A stretch of DNA of 64,000 nt, taken from assembly GCA_900102065.1 (NCBI GenBank), contig FMVK01000016.1, positions 1 to 64,000 of the forward strand, in the 5' to 3' direction. The position numbers and the translations under genes are program-made. Source of the stretch: Lachnospiraceae bacterium XPB1003 (lineage in GTDB: Bacteria; Bacillota; Clostridia; Lachnospirales; Lachnospiraceae). Positions 53,944 to 63,173 of this stretch are shown here, one piece after another. The notes under the pieces were generated by a model. That model was not told where the DNA came from, ran no database searches, and saw only the letters and a program-made list of their open reading frames with translations. The number at the start of each line of letters is the position of its first letter. Positions within the stretch are counted from its first letter, which is position 1.

Positions 53944-54001
53944 ACCTGCCCCAAACCAACACCTATCATGTTGAACACTTTGGTGTCATCTCAGGGCAGG
54001 G
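53944..54001 (-). terminator. intrinsic terminator of the Wzz-like operon
   Basis: Outer arms CCTGCCC/GGGCAGG and inner GACACC/GGTGTT pairing form a long hairpin, followed on the minus strand by TTTTTTAATTTTT. It ends the 58168-54029 transcript. Confidence 0.85.
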
Positions 54002-54028
54002 AATAATATCTACTCGTAAAAGTTCTCT

Positions 54029-55555
54029 TTATTTCTCAATAAAATTCATTCCAAATAAAGGAATATCATATTCCTTAAGACGGCTAAGAAGCTCTGCGGC
54101 CTGAGCAGGGTGGGTCTTACCCGATACTATCGTCACAAGGACGGGAGCAAATTTTCCTATCTCATCTTCCGAAAGGGATGCAAGTCCTTCTGGAGCTTTC
54201 CTGATATCTATCTTAACTCCGGATACCTTCGCCGCAATCTCATTAACACCTTCCTGTCCGCTCTCGCCTGCATCGCCGAGAATGATACAAGTAAGGTTCT
54301 TTAATGAGCTGTGGTCAGCCTTCGCGCTAATGGCAGCAGCCACCTGTGCGACATCCGATGTCTTCTTATGTCTCCATGCATATATACGCTTATCATGAAG
54401 GAATGCGGAAAATCCGTGATACGGGTATTCGTATATGTCACCATAGGATCTGAGTCCCAAAGCAGATGCCGCTTCCTCGCCGTTTCTGTATCTCCTTATG
54501 AGAACGATCAGTACAAAAGCAAATCCGGCATAAACAAATATACCAAGCACAAAGCCTATTGCCGCATACTTGATGCTAAAGGACGGTACGGCAGGGAGCT
54601 TATCCTCTGCGGGCGCTACAACCTTCTGAACTACCGAAGATTCGTTCCAGTTAACGGATATACTCTTCTGCGCCGAATACTCTTCCCTAACATCCTGATA
54701 ACTCATCTCCCCTGTCTCCACAGAAGCAATCACATTATCAACTTCCTTCTTCTCATCAGCAGTGAGCGTCTTATATACATTAAGGAACTTGTTCTTCCAG
54801 CTTTCAATATTTGAAACAGCTGATGACTGAGCATCTACTACACCTTTGTCAAAAGAAGTGGTAACTCCGGATGAAGCAAGTGCGATATTGTGCGCTCCAA
54901 GGATCTCCGCATTGTTACCTGAAGCAGAATTAAGATATGATGTAACCTTTCCTTCAATATCAGCAGCATCTGCTTCCTCGGGGAGCTTAATCTTTACCCT
55001 GATATATCCACCATTACCAAACTCCGAACCTACAGCAGATACGTTAACTAACTCGCTGATAAATCCGTCTTTAATATCCTCCTGCCCCAGAGCCTTTGAA
55101 AGCATCTCGGTAAAATCTTCTCTTTCGTTAAGTGTCCCATAGTAAAAAGCAACATGATCACTTCCGGGCTCTTCACACTCCAGGATATAATCAAGTCCGA
55201 GCGTTCTGACATTAGCCGCATCAAGCTTCATAAGTATGGAGCTGTCATATGAATCCTTGTACTGACGCCATGCCACATAATAGTTAAGCGCAACACCCGG
55301 ATTTGTAGCAGCCACAGACTTTTCAACCAGCGCAGTATTGTCGATAACCGCAGTCTGCTCCGCCATATCCGCGGACACTTCGGCAGCAGCCACAGCCGCA
55401 TCATAGGACTTCATATCCATTGAATATCTGACACCGGCAGCTATCAGCATGAATATCAATCCGGTGATCACACATCCGCGCCACTGTTCAAGTATGCTCT
55501 TTAAGAAATCCCAAAGATCTATTTCCTGTTCATCAACCATTCTGTACTCGTTCAT
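54029..55555 (-). CDS. Wzz/polysaccharide co-polymerase-like protein with degenerate kinase-like tail
   Basis: A 508-residue protein. EIDLWDFLKSILEQWRGCVI with a helix at about 28-46 and a second helix near 335-360 (IKYAAIGFVLGIFVYAGFAF) frame an extracytoplasmic domain, the Wzz chain-length regulator layout. The cytoplasmic C-terminus has a Rossmann-like segment (LTCIILGDAGESGQEGVNEI) where a BY-kinase P-loop would be, but no GKS/T is present, so it cannot bind ATP in the normal way. It probably helps set polysaccharide length. It is the last gene of the LicA-LicC-IspD-like operon, 24 bases after the cytidylyltransferase. Confidence 0.75.
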   Translation of the reverse strand: MNEYRMVDEQEIDLWDFLKSILEQWRGCVITGLIFMLIAAGVRYSMDMKSYDAAVAAAEVSADMAEQTAVIDNTALVEKSVAATNPGVALNYYVAWRQYKDSYDSSILMKLDAANVRTLGLDYILECEEPGSDHVAFYYGTLNEREDFTEMLSKALGQEDIKDGFISELVNVSAVGSEFGNGGYIRVKIKLPEEADAADIEGKVTSYLNSASGNNAEILGAHNIALASSGVTTSFDKGVVDAQSSAVSNIESWKNKFLNVYKTLTADEKKEVDNVIASVETGEMSYQDVREEYSAQKSISVNWNESSVVQKVVAPAEDKLPAVPSFSIKYAAIGFVLGIFVYAGFAFVLIVLIRRYRNGEEAASALGLRSYGDIYEYPYHGFSAFLHDKRIYAWRHKKTSDVAQVAAAISAKADHSSLKNLTCIILGDAGESGQEGVNEIAAKVSGVKIDIRKAPEGLASLSEDEIGKFAPVLVTIVSGKTHPAQAAELLSRLKEYDIPLFGMNFIEK

Positions 55556-55579
55556 ATTGCCATCCTTTCCCTCAAAACC

Positions 55580-56329
55580 TCAGGATATTTTACCACACTT
55601 CTTAGTTTGCTTTCCAATAACGTAATTTTCAAAAAATTCCAGATCTTCTTTCGTAGTGATCTTGATATTGGTCTGGCTGCCTTTGGAAAAAAAGATCCGC
55701 TTTCCAAGAGCATACATAAGAGTTGTGGTATGCGGCTCCACCTTATCTATCATTCCGGTATTTGAAGCCTCTGAGTAAAGGTCATCCACAAATCCGTATC
55801 TGAAAGCATGGGGGGTGTTCATTACCGCAATAGTATCTCTGTTGATATATTCGTCCGAATAGTTCTCCGGATCCGTTACAGAAGAAGTACTGTGCTTTAC
55901 TCCCGACAGGAGATAATAGTCCGTAGTCGATATGGCATTGGTGCCGTTCTCAGCGCAGACTCTTATGGCATCACTAATTATTTCTTTCGTTACAAAAGGG
56001 GATGCGCCGAAATGTACGAGAACCGTATCATCCTCCGATATCTTATCCCTGAGGAATCCGATACCGTTCATCACCGATCCCTGAAATGTATCACCGCCTT
56101 CAGTGACCCATCTGAGCTTTGAGAAAGAATACTTTTCCTTCATGCTCATCACTTCATCCATATAGGAACCAAGGCTAACCACAAGTATGGCATCGATATC
56201 CGGATGCTCTTCAAATGGTTCCAAAGTATAAGCAAGCACAGGCTTGCCGCATACTTCAACAAACTGCTTGGGGATGCCGGCTCCGAGCCTGCTGCCCACT
56301 CCGCCTGCAAGTATCACTGCTATATTCAT
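55580..56329 (-). CDS. IspD/TarI-type cytidylyltransferase
   Basis: A 249-residue protein. VILAGGVGSRLGAGIPKQFV is the nucleotide-binding loop shared by IspD (isoprenoid pathway) and TarI (ribitol-phosphate, teichoic acid). VLVHFGASPFVTKEIISDAI and TPHAFRYGFVDDLYSEAS match the family; the usual HDAARP reads HFGASP, so it is diverged. The setting, with LicA and LicC-like genes, favours a polyol-phosphate cytidylyltransferase for cell-surface polymers over isoprenoid synthesis. Its ATG overlaps the previous stop by four bases. Confidence 0.82.
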   Translation of the reverse strand: MNIAVILAGGVGSRLGAGIPKQFVEVCGKPVLAYTLEPFEEHPDIDAILVVSLGSYMDEVMSMKEKYSFSKLRWVTEGGDTFQGSVMNGIGFLRDKISEDDTVLVHFGASPFVTKEIISDAIRVCAENGTNAISTTDYYLLSGVKHSTSSVTDPENYSDEYINRDTIAVMNTPHAFRYGFVDDLYSEASNTGMIDKVEPHTTTLMYALGKRIFFSKGSQTNIKITTKEDLEFFENYVIGKQTKKCGKIS

Positions 56330-57048
56330 GAAGCCGAACTCCTGTGTATATCCTGGGCTGCCAGCAGATCATCAACGCTGTCTACTTCAGACCATTTCTT
56401 TCCTGCGATATCCTTACAGGATAATCTGAAATCATGAAACATGATCATCTGTACCAGACTGTCTTCAAAGAACTGATCATACATATTTTCGTTGATCATA
56501 CTGTCGATCTCTTCCTTGAGAAGTCTGGATGATACAGGATCCAGCTTAGTAAGGCAGCAGTACTTGGCTGTAAAATTCTCCAGCTTCTTGCTCATGACAA
56601 GGACTCTGTCGTCCCTGGAAACAACATTGTAAGCCCCGGGGCTTCTGTAAGAGCTGTCCGTAAGGACATAGGGATGATCCGTAGGAACAGTAAGAATATT
56701 AGTGATGATGTCATCCTCGAATACCACATCACCGTGAACTATAGCCACATTCTCACGCTCCAGATATTCTCTTGCAAACCAGAGTGAAGAAATGGAATTG
56801 GTCACCTCATAGAAGGGATTCATGACAAAGATCACATTCTCCCCTTCAAGCTCCTTCTTAACTTCCGCAGCTTTGTAGCCCACTACCACAACGATCTCGG
56901 CATCTTTATCCGCACGTCGAATAGTCCTTACCATACGCTGCAGGACTGTCGTCTCCTCATCAAGCCTGTAGCTTGTCTTGGCATACTTAAGTGTGAGCGG
57001 TTGAAGATTGTTTCCCTTGCCTGCCGCAAGAATGATATATGTCATCAT
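56326..57048 (-). CDS. LicC-like nucleotidyltransferase
   Basis: A 240-residue protein of the sugar/choline-phosphate nucleotidyltransferase fold. YIILAAGKGNNLQPLTLKYA resembles the G-x-G-x-R-x-x-P-x-T loop but reads NN where the conserved Arg region lies. NPFYEVTNSISSLWFAREYL and VAIVHGDVVFEDDII match LicC, which makes CDP-choline. The active-site change could alter substrate or activity. It is 95 bases downstream of the choline kinase-like gene and overlaps the IspD-like gene by four bases. Confidence 0.82.
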   Translation of the reverse strand: MMTYIILAAGKGNNLQPLTLKYAKTSYRLDEETTVLQRMVRTIRRADKDAEIVVVVGYKAAEVKKELEGENVIFVMNPFYEVTNSISSLWFAREYLERENVAIVHGDVVFEDDIITNILTVPTDHPYVLTDSSYRSPGAYNVVSRDDRVLVMSKKLENFTAKYCCLTKLDPVSSRLLKEEIDSMINENMYDQFFEDSLVQMIMFHDFRLSCKDIAGKKWSEVDSVDDLLAAQDIHRSSAS

Positions 57049-57142
57049 CGCCTTACCCCCGATCTCTATACTCTGTCTATTCTAACTATTCTATCCATTA
57101 CAACAATTTACTACTGTCCCATCAGAACCTAAGCGCTTCGTG

Positions 57143-58168
57143 TCAGTCTATCGCTTCACATATCCCTATCTCATGATTAAGGAAGCTCAGATCCTCAAGT
57201 CTGCATTCCTTCAAAGCCTCCATGGCTTTATCAAGATCCCCGTCCGGAACTGCCACTCCGTACATTTGGAGAGCCACTATGCTCATGTTCTTCGCAAAGT
57301 GATACCACTGTTCCTTCACAAGTCCAACACCCTGACCCTTGCTGAGCTTCAGCATGGTCCAGTGCATATAGAACCACCCGGTTATAGCTATATATGCATA
57401 GAAATGTCTCTTCTGCACATCAGAGGGCTTGTGTCTGTAATATGTAAATAAGATCCTGTCTATATCTTCCAGCTTGTGTCTGCCGCCACATACGTATGAC
57501 CCTATATCAAATCCGGGATCACCGTATCCGCCGTATTCCCAGTCAATGAGATGGATCTCTTCCTTGTTGATCAGAAAGTTAACGTCCCTTGCATCACCGT
57601 GGATATTGCATTTTTTTATCCCGTCATGTTCCGCATGTTCTGCCAGTTTATATATACGATCTTTGATCTCTTCGAACTCCGGAAAATGTCCGTATTTTTC
57701 GGGATCGATCTTATCCTTGATTGCCTCAGCCTTAGCTATGACATCGAAGTTCCATCGGATATGACAGGGCGCATCATGCAGGCGCCGTAAAAGCATGATG
57801 GCGCGCACCATGTCGTTTAGATCAGAATAATCAAAATCCCAATGCTCGATATATCTGCCGATGCGCCACCCTTCATCCACATCCATGGCAACCAGAGTAG
57901 TATCGATGCCTGCATCTTCAACGATCTTCTGCATGATGGTCTCGCGGCCACGCTCCACCAATATCTCCGAGCCAACGCCCGGATGACGGTAAACATACTT
58001 CCCTCCGTTTAGCTTAAAAGACAGCACCACATTTGTGATGCCCTCCTGAACCGGAGCAATATCCTCTATATCGCTTTCTTTGCAGTCGAAAACTTTACAG
58101 ATATTGAGAACAACTCTGCGTCTGATCTCTTCCGTAAATATTCCGCCTGTGGTCTGTATATCCTGCAT
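57143..58168 (-). CDS. LicA-like choline/ethanolamine kinase
   Basis: A 341-residue phosphotransferase of the choline kinase family. CNIHGDARDVNFLI is the Brenner motif (H-G-D-x-x-x-x-N) and EIHLIDWEYGGYGDPGFDIG is the metal-binding DFG-like segment with E-Y-G-G. The length is normal. It would phosphorylate choline or a related alcohol, after which LicC makes the CDP form. No LicD transferase is seen in the window, so the acceptor polymer is unknown. Confidence 0.88.
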   Translation of the reverse strand: MQDIQTTGGIFTEEIRRRVVLNICKVFDCKESDIEDIAPVQEGITNVVLSFKLNGGKYVYRHPGVGSEILVERGRETIMQKIVEDAGIDTTLVAMDVDEGWRIGRYIEHWDFDYSDLNDMVRAIMLLRRLHDAPCHIRWNFDVIAKAEAIKDKIDPEKYGHFPEFEEIKDRIYKLAEHAEHDGIKKCNIHGDARDVNFLINKEEIHLIDWEYGGYGDPGFDIGSYVCGGRHKLEDIDRILFTYYRHKPSDVQKRHFYAYIAITGWFYMHWTMLKLSKGQGVGLVKEQWYHFAKNMSIVALQMYGVAVPDGDLDKAMEALKECRLEDLSFLNHEIGICEAID

Positions 58169-58232
58169 ATCACACTCCGAATATATTTAACCCCTCAGAT
58201 TACACTAATCAGTTCGACATATGTCTCCAAAA

Positions 58233-58685
58233 TCACCAGAAGGATACCAAATCGCCCAGATAATCTATATGGAAGGCTACCAGCAGTACATCACGTACTA
58301 CACCGTAGGCGATGACCACCGCGAATATCATCCATATCTCGGGGACCGATAAGGGCGCGATCATCTTTCCGCGCTTAAATCCCGCAGTACAATTGTATAA
58401 AAGCACTGCCCATATCTTAATAAATATCAGGATCCCACACACCGGCATCGGATTCGAACGGATCGAATCCGCGAGCTGCCCTTCTATCAGGAATCGTACA
58501 GATCTGGTGCCGCCGCAGCCGGGGCAATACAGATGACAAAAGCGGTATAAAAAACACGGGTTATCGAAAATGCTAAGCCGCAGATCCTCCGTATGTCCCC
58601 TGAAAATTAAAAAAAGCGGTATTGTCAAAACACCAATGAGAGTAACGATCACAAACCATATCCTCTGCCATCTGATGTCGTACAT
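58233..58685 (-). CDS. DUF2752 membrane protein
   Basis: A 150-residue protein with three membrane helices. The motif CHLYCPGCGGTRSVRFLIEG is the DUF2752 signature (C-P-x-C-G-x-T-R), placed after the first helix. Function unknown. It lies 17 bases downstream of the zinc-ribbon protein gene, which is a common neighbour for this family. Confidence 0.9.
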   Translation of the reverse strand: MYDIRWQRIWFVIVTLIGVLTIPLFLIFRGHTEDLRLSIFDNPCFLYRFCHLYCPGCGGTRSVRFLIEGQLADSIRSNPMPVCGILIFIKIWAVLLYNCTAGFKRGKMIAPLSVPEIWMIFAVVIAYGVVRDVLLVAFHIDYLGDLVSFW

Positions 58686-58702
58686 TACCGCTTACCTTCT
58701 GA

Positions 58703-59359
58703 TCAGAAAAAGACACCAATACCCAGTGTGCAGATATCAATAATAACCTGTAAACAGCAAGCGCAAATTGAACATATAAGTCCTGCGAGAGCAAATCCCT
58801 TTTTGGAGCCGTTATTAACCAATCCGATTATACCGAGGACAAACGCAGCCGTTGTTATGATATATAAGGGATCGCAGAAGAAACCTATGATACCGAATAC
58901 CAGAGCAAGGGTACATACCGTGGTAAGATCCTTCTTGGGAGCCGGACCATAGCCCTGCTGATAATAGCCTTGTCCACCATAGTTCTGTCCGCCGTATTCC
59001 TGACCGGAATAATTCTGAGGTGCATAACTCTGCTGCGTATAGCTCTGTCCACCGGAATAGTTCCGTCCGGAAAATCCCTGTCCCATAGATCCCTGGGGGC
59101 CGTATCCGGTTGTCTGAGAACCCTGTCCCGAATTACCGAACTGTGCAGATCCGTTATCCTGTGAAGTTCCGAAACCGGAAGCACTGTAAGCATCAGTGCT
59201 GCTGCCACTGTATGCGTCTCCGGCGCCGGTATTCCCTTCGGATACTACTTCAGCCTCAACCTGAGGTACCGCTTCTTTCTCTTCAAGTGCGGTTCCGCAA
59301 CCTTCACAGAACCTTGCATCATCGGCATTCATAGTTCCGCAGTTAGGACATGTTTTCAT
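58703..59359 (-). CDS. zinc-ribbon membrane protein with Gly/Gln/Tyr-rich linker
   Basis: A 218-residue protein. MKTCPNCGTMNADDARFCEG begins a zinc ribbon (CPNC ... CEGC). A low-complexity linker follows with repeated Y/G/Q/S units (QNYSGQEYGGQNYGGQGYYQ in part). The last 75 residues form two helices (CTLALVFGIIGFFCDPLYII; GLICSICACCLQVIIDICT), a DUF4190-like membrane end. It is probably a small membrane accessory protein. First gene of a pair with the DUF2752 gene; divergent from flagellin. Confidence 0.82.
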   Translation of the reverse strand: MKTCPNCGTMNADDARFCEGCGTALEEKEAVPQVEAEVVSEGNTGAGDAYSGSSTDAYSASGFGTSQDNGSAQFGNSGQGSQTTGYGPQGSMGQGFSGRNYSGGQSYTQQSYAPQNYSGQEYGGQNYGGQGYYQQGYGPAPKKDLTTVCTLALVFGIIGFFCDPLYIITTAAFVLGIIGLVNNGSKKGFALAGLICSICACCLQVIIDICTLGIGVFF

Positions 59360-59480
59360 TATCGTTCTCCCTTAATTTGGTTAAATTTTCACTGGCTGTA
59401 TTATATCAATTTTTTGAGACATTTGTATTACTAAAATCCTAAGGATAAATTTTACCATAAAAAAAATATTTCCCGCATGG

Positions 59481-59507
59481 TTAACATACAGCAAAATCTG
59501 CCGATAT
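59481..59507 (+). promoter_or_regulatory. sigma-28-type promoter of the flagellin gene
   Basis: GCCGATAT at 59500-59507 is the sigma-28 -10 consensus (GCCGATAA) and TTAA at 59481-59484 lies 15 bases upstream in the -35 position (consensus TAAA). The flagellin ATG begins only eight bases after the -10 element, so transcription would start at or next to the start codon. Confidence 0.65.
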
Positions 59508-59514
59508 ATCTATT

Positions 59515-60894
59515 ATGATAACCGTTGCTCACAATCTAACCGCGTATAATGCGCAAAGACAGTTTAGCCTGGTGACAGGCTCTAATGCCAGATCCGCCGA
59601 GAAATTATCCTCAGGTTACAGGATAAACCGAGCAGCAGATGATGCCGCAGGGCTTGCCATTTCAGAGAAAATGCGCAGACAGATAAAAGGTCTCTCACAG
59701 GCCAGCAGAAACTGCCAGGACGGCATAGGTCTCTGTCAGGTCAAAGACGGAGCACTGGAAGAAGTCCATGATATCTTAAACAGGATGACGGAGCTGTCCG
59801 TCCAGTCAGCCAATGCCACACTCTCAGATGATGACAGAGCTGATATCCAGGTGGAAATAGACCATCTTGTTGCCGAGATCAACCGCATCGGTTCCGATAC
59901 GGAATTCAATAATATCAAAGTATTCGATTATGCCAATCAGATGGGTGTTACACCGACTCCCTCAAGCTCAGCGATAGGGTCCGGGTATCTTACGGATGCC
60001 TACGGTGAAAACGGAATATTCTACCCCTCTGCTAATCTTAACTTCGGCGGAGTGAATGCGAGCACCGTAAGTGACCTGTATGATAAGTCTTTTAGCTTCA
60101 CCTGCAGCCAGGGCTGCCCTGAAGCTTTCAAATTCACTTTTAAAAGCGATGGTACCCCCAGCTCTGCCTCCAACCTGAACGGCAGTGTTGAACACAGGTA
60201 TATAGTCGATATCTCCGGGGAGACAACACCCAAGGGTGTTCTGGATAAGCTTTTCAGTGTGGTCAATGCTAATATGCCCAATAACTGGAGCAATACCAAC
60301 CCAAATGATATGTTAGTCAGCCATTCTAACAGACTTGTCAGGACGGCAGATGATTCTTTCTCCATAGTCGCTTCTTACCCTTCTTTCAACAATGCTCAGG
60401 ACGCACAGAATTATTTTGCAGGCAGAGTCGGAACCAACAACCCCTATGCAAAGGCAGACTGCACCGAGATCGCAAGCGTAGTTACCAATGAGAACTTCAA
60501 GCCGGTCCTTAAGATCCAGGCAGGCGCCGAGAAAGATCAGTATATATTCCTTACCATGAATCAGATGAATGCAGCAATCCTCGGACTCGATCCCACCGAC
60601 ATCTCTACTCAGACAGCAGCAGGCATCGCCATAAATAAGATCAAAGAAGCCTTCGGGCATATATCCAAGCAGCGCTCCACAGCAGGCGCGGAACAGAACA
60701 GACTGGAGCATGCGATCAAAAATCTCGATAACGTTGTGGAAAATACAACCAATGCCGAGTCACGTATCAGAGATACTGATATGGCAGGAGAAATGGTGGA
60801 CTTCTCCATCGGCAATATCCTGACACAGGCAGGAACAAGCATGATGTCACAGGCAAATCAGCTGAATGCAAGTGTCCTCAGTCTGCTGCAGTAG
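59515..60894 (+). CDS. flagellin
   Basis: A 459-residue flagellin. The N-terminal D0/D1 part (MITVAHNLTAYNAQRQFSLV; LSSGYRINRAADDAAGLAIS) and C-terminal part (NRLEHAIKNLDNVVENTTNA; QAGTSMMSQANQLNASVLSL) form the filament core. A central domain of about 230 residues would face outward. No Shine-Dalgarno site is seen. Cysteines occur at 67 and 74 in the normally cysteine-free core, and three more near 197, 201 and 316. Only one flagellin copy is in the window. The gene is followed by about 215 AT-rich bases and then the MCP. Confidence 0.95.
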   Translation: MITVAHNLTAYNAQRQFSLVTGSNARSAEKLSSGYRINRAADDAAGLAISEKMRRQIKGLSQASRNCQDGIGLCQVKDGALEEVHDILNRMTELSVQSANATLSDDDRADIQVEIDHLVAEINRIGSDTEFNNIKVFDYANQMGVTPTPSSSAIGSGYLTDAYGENGIFYPSANLNFGGVNASTVSDLYDKSFSFTCSQGCPEAFKFTFKSDGTPSSASNLNGSVEHRYIVDISGETTPKGVLDKLFSVVNANMPNNWSNTNPNDMLVSHSNRLVRTADDSFSIVASYPSFNNAQDAQNYFAGRVGTNNPYAKADCTEIASVVTNENFKPVLKIQAGAEKDQYIFLTMNQMNAAILGLDPTDISTQTAAGIAINKIKEAFGHISKQRSTAGAEQNRLEHAIKNLDNVVENTTNAESRIRDTDMAGEMVDFSIGNILTQAGTSMMSQANQLNASVLSLLQ

Positions 60895-61114
60895 GATCAT
60901 AAGTACAATTTGTACAGATTATTATTTAAAAATTGTAATATTATACATATCTTATCTGTCTATGCTCTTATCTGAGCGCATCTCTGACATGTTAGCATTA
61001 AATTTTATACATATGAAATAAGGGATTTTCTATGCTTATATATGCATTTCTATGATAAAATAACAATATTCAATTCAATCATGTTATTCATATCATCTTA
61101 AGGGGGAAGTGCGT

Positions 61115-62878
61115 ATGAAATTCTTGGACAACGTGAGCGTTCGCGGCAAACTCTTGCTCATCTCGATTCCACTGTCACTGGCATTGATAGTCTCTGTAGT
61201 ATTTATGGCTATAGAGATCAACAGCACACAGAAGAAAGTATCGAATGTATATTATGATACTCTCTACACGGTAAACAGTAATCTTGTTAATGCCGACCGC
61301 GATTTCTATCAATCCATGAAGGGTGCAATGCAGTATTATGATTTCGCAAACGGATTTACTGCAGCTCCGCCCGATTTTGCAGCTTCCCAGCTTCCGGGAG
61401 CATTCGATGATTATGATTCCAACAAACAGCAGGTATATGACAATGTGAATGCAGCTATCGAAGCTGCGAAGACTAATAATGATCTCTTCAATAATGTCCT
61501 TTCCGCAGAGGGAACAACCTTTGCCGATGAAGCAAGCACATTTGATGCCAATATGGCCGCATGGGAGTCTGCATATGACTTAAAAAGTAATTCAGGTGAC
61601 TGGGAAGCATTCCATGGAAACTTCTCTATTACAAGAAACTCATTAAACAATATGCAGGAGATCACAGAGGCGTGGGCCGAGGCTGAGAATGCAGCTCTGA
61701 TAAAAGAGATCAGGATCAAGGTCATCGCTATCTCCGTTATCTTCGCAATACTGATCGTAGTACTGGCGGCGCTTGTTGTGCTCATTATCAACGGCATCCG
61801 CACCGGTATCATGAAAGTCACCACAGACCTTGATGAACTTGCTAACGGTAACCTTACCGTATCATTCCCCGATGATTCCGGAATCGGCAAAGATGAGATC
61901 GGGCAGATCACAAAGAGCGCAAAAATTCTTTCCCTGAAGCTTCGCGATGTTATGACTCAAAGCCACAATATGTCAAATGAAGTAACAGTCACCAGCACCG
62001 AGCTGGCCGGCAGTTCCTCTCAGGCAGCTCAGGCATCCGTTCAGGTAACCGATGCCGTAACAGAGATCTCCAAAGGAGCCGTTTCACAGGCTGAAAGCGT
62101 TGAAAGAGCAGCAAACAACACTGACGATATAGGAAGAAATATCGAGAATATCGCAGGTGAAGTCAACGAGATGGATCGTTATGCCGAAGAGATGAAAGAA
62201 GCCTGTGATAAGTCCATGGGCGCACTGGATAAGCTGATCCGACAGAGTGAAGAAGTAACCGCTTCCGTAAAGGATATAGGCGATACGATCAATTCAACCA
62301 ATGATTCTGCCAAATCAATATCCGAGTTTACTCAGGCGATCACAGACATCGCTACACAGACCAACCTGCTCTCTCTTAACGCTTCCATAGAAGCAGCACG
62401 TGCCGGCGATGCAGGCCGTGGATTTGCAGTCGTTGCCGATGAGATCAGACAGCTTGCCGACCAGTCCAGCGAAAGCGCCGAAAAGATCAAGTCCATAGTT
62501 GAAAAGCTGCTTGCGGATTCCGCATCTTCCGTAAGCGTACTGGAAAAGCTGAATGAAAGCTTCAGCATCCAGGCAGAGCAGCTTGACTCCACCAAGAGCA
62601 ACATGGAGATAATGTCCGGCAATGTTGCGAGCGTTAAGGAAACATCCTCCGGCATCTCCAGACAGATCACCTCATTAAATGATGCAAAGAACGGACTGAT
62701 GGAGATCATCTCCGATCTGTCTGCCATCTCAGAAGAGAATGCAGCATCAACCGAGGAAACCAACGCTTCAATGGAAGAGCTTAATGCCACATTTACAATA
62801 ATAAGTGAATCCGCAGGAAAGTTGCAGTCACTGGCAGAGGAACTGAAAGACAGTATCAGCTACTTTAAAGTAGAGTGA
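61115..62878 (+). CDS. methyl-accepting chemotaxis protein
   Basis: A 587-residue receptor. Helix 1 lies at about 10-32 ([20 protein letters not shown]), an extracellular four-helix sensor domain of about 165 residues follows, then helix 2 near 200 ([20 protein letters not shown]). A HAMP domain, and a long signalling coiled coil with the hairpin tip [20 protein letters not shown] and [20 protein letters not shown], complete it. The ligand is unknown. AGGGGGAAG ends about six bases before the ATG at 61115; a GTG six bases earlier is in frame. Confidence 0.95.
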   Translation: MKFLDNVSVRGKLLLISIPLSLALIVSVVFMAIEINSTQKKVSNVYYDTLYTVNSNLVNADRDFYQSMKGAMQYYDFANGFTAAPPDFAASQLPGAFDDYDSNKQQVYDNVNAAIEAAKTNNDLFNNVLSAEGTTFADEASTFDANMAAWESAYDLKSNSGDWEAFHGNFSITRNSLNNMQEITEAWAEAENAALIKEIRIKVIAISVIFAILIVVLAALVVLIINGIRTGIMKVTTDLDELANGNLTVSFPDDSGIGKDEIGQITKSAKILSLKLRDVMTQSHNMSNEVTVTSTELAGSSSQAAQASVQVTDAVTEISKGAVSQAESVERAANNTDDIGRNIENIAGEVNEMDRYAEEMKEACDKSMGALDKLIRQSEEVTASVKDIGDTINSTNDSAKSISEFTQAITDIATQTNLLSLNASIEAARAGDAGRGFAVVADEIRQLADQSSESAEKIKSIVEKLLADSASSVSVLEKLNESFSIQAEQLDSTKSNMEIMSGNVASVKETSSGISRQITSLNDAKNGLMEIISDLSAISEENAASTEETNASMEELNATFTIISESAGKLQSLAEELKDSISYFKVE

Positions 62879-62926
62879 TATATCGAATCCTGATCTCCGG
62901 TATAAAGGACTCTGGATATTGTCACC

Positions 62927-62956
62927 TTGACATATATATTTTTCCTATGGTACATT
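62927..62956 (+). promoter_or_regulatory. promoter of the trpB leader
   Basis: TTGACA (62927-62932) and TACATT (62951-62956) with 18-base spacing, a perfect -35 and fair -10, precede the leader that carries the terminator. Confidence 0.6.
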
Positions 62957-62964
62957 CATATAAA

Positions 62965-63122
62965 CCGTTGATGAAGAGTAAGTAAGTTAAGTTCCACTTT
63001 TAAGAGAGAGCTTCGGATGGTGGGATCGGAGCAAAAGCAGCTTGACCGAATGGACTTCTGAGGGCGATCAGAAACGTAATGACCTGTCCCAGCAGTAACC
63101 GTTACTGTGGGACAGGTTTTTT
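62965..63122 (+). promoter_or_regulatory. T-box-like leader of trpB (Trp codon in specifier position)
   Basis: The leader starts GATGAAGAGTAAGTAAG and holds AAGAGAGAGCTTCGG, the loop GGATGGTG, and then GACCGAATGGACTTCTGAG, which resembles stem I of T-box leaders with a TGG (tryptophan) specifier codon followed by A. A terminator hairpin (63083-63122) follows and the gene downstream is a tryptophan synthase beta chain, fitting control by uncharged tRNA-Trp. The canonical T-box sequence (AGGGTGGNACCGCG) is not visible, so the call is tentative. Confidence 0.55.
63083..63122 (+). terminator. attenuator terminator upstream of trpB
   Basis: Sixteen paired bases (CCTGTCCCA and CAGTAAC with their complements, one bulge), then TTTTTT. 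It lies 52 bases before the trpB start, so reading past it must be regulated. Confidence 0.9.
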
Positions 63123-63173
63123 ATTTCTGTCCCGAAGGAAACCTAAAGGCTAAAGCCAGGAAAGGAGATAAAA

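Noticed and set aside
60895-61114. Terminator or small RNA between flagellin and MCP genes
   Set aside because: The stretch is AT-rich with only a short TACAATTTGTA palindrome and no stable hairpin with a T-run.
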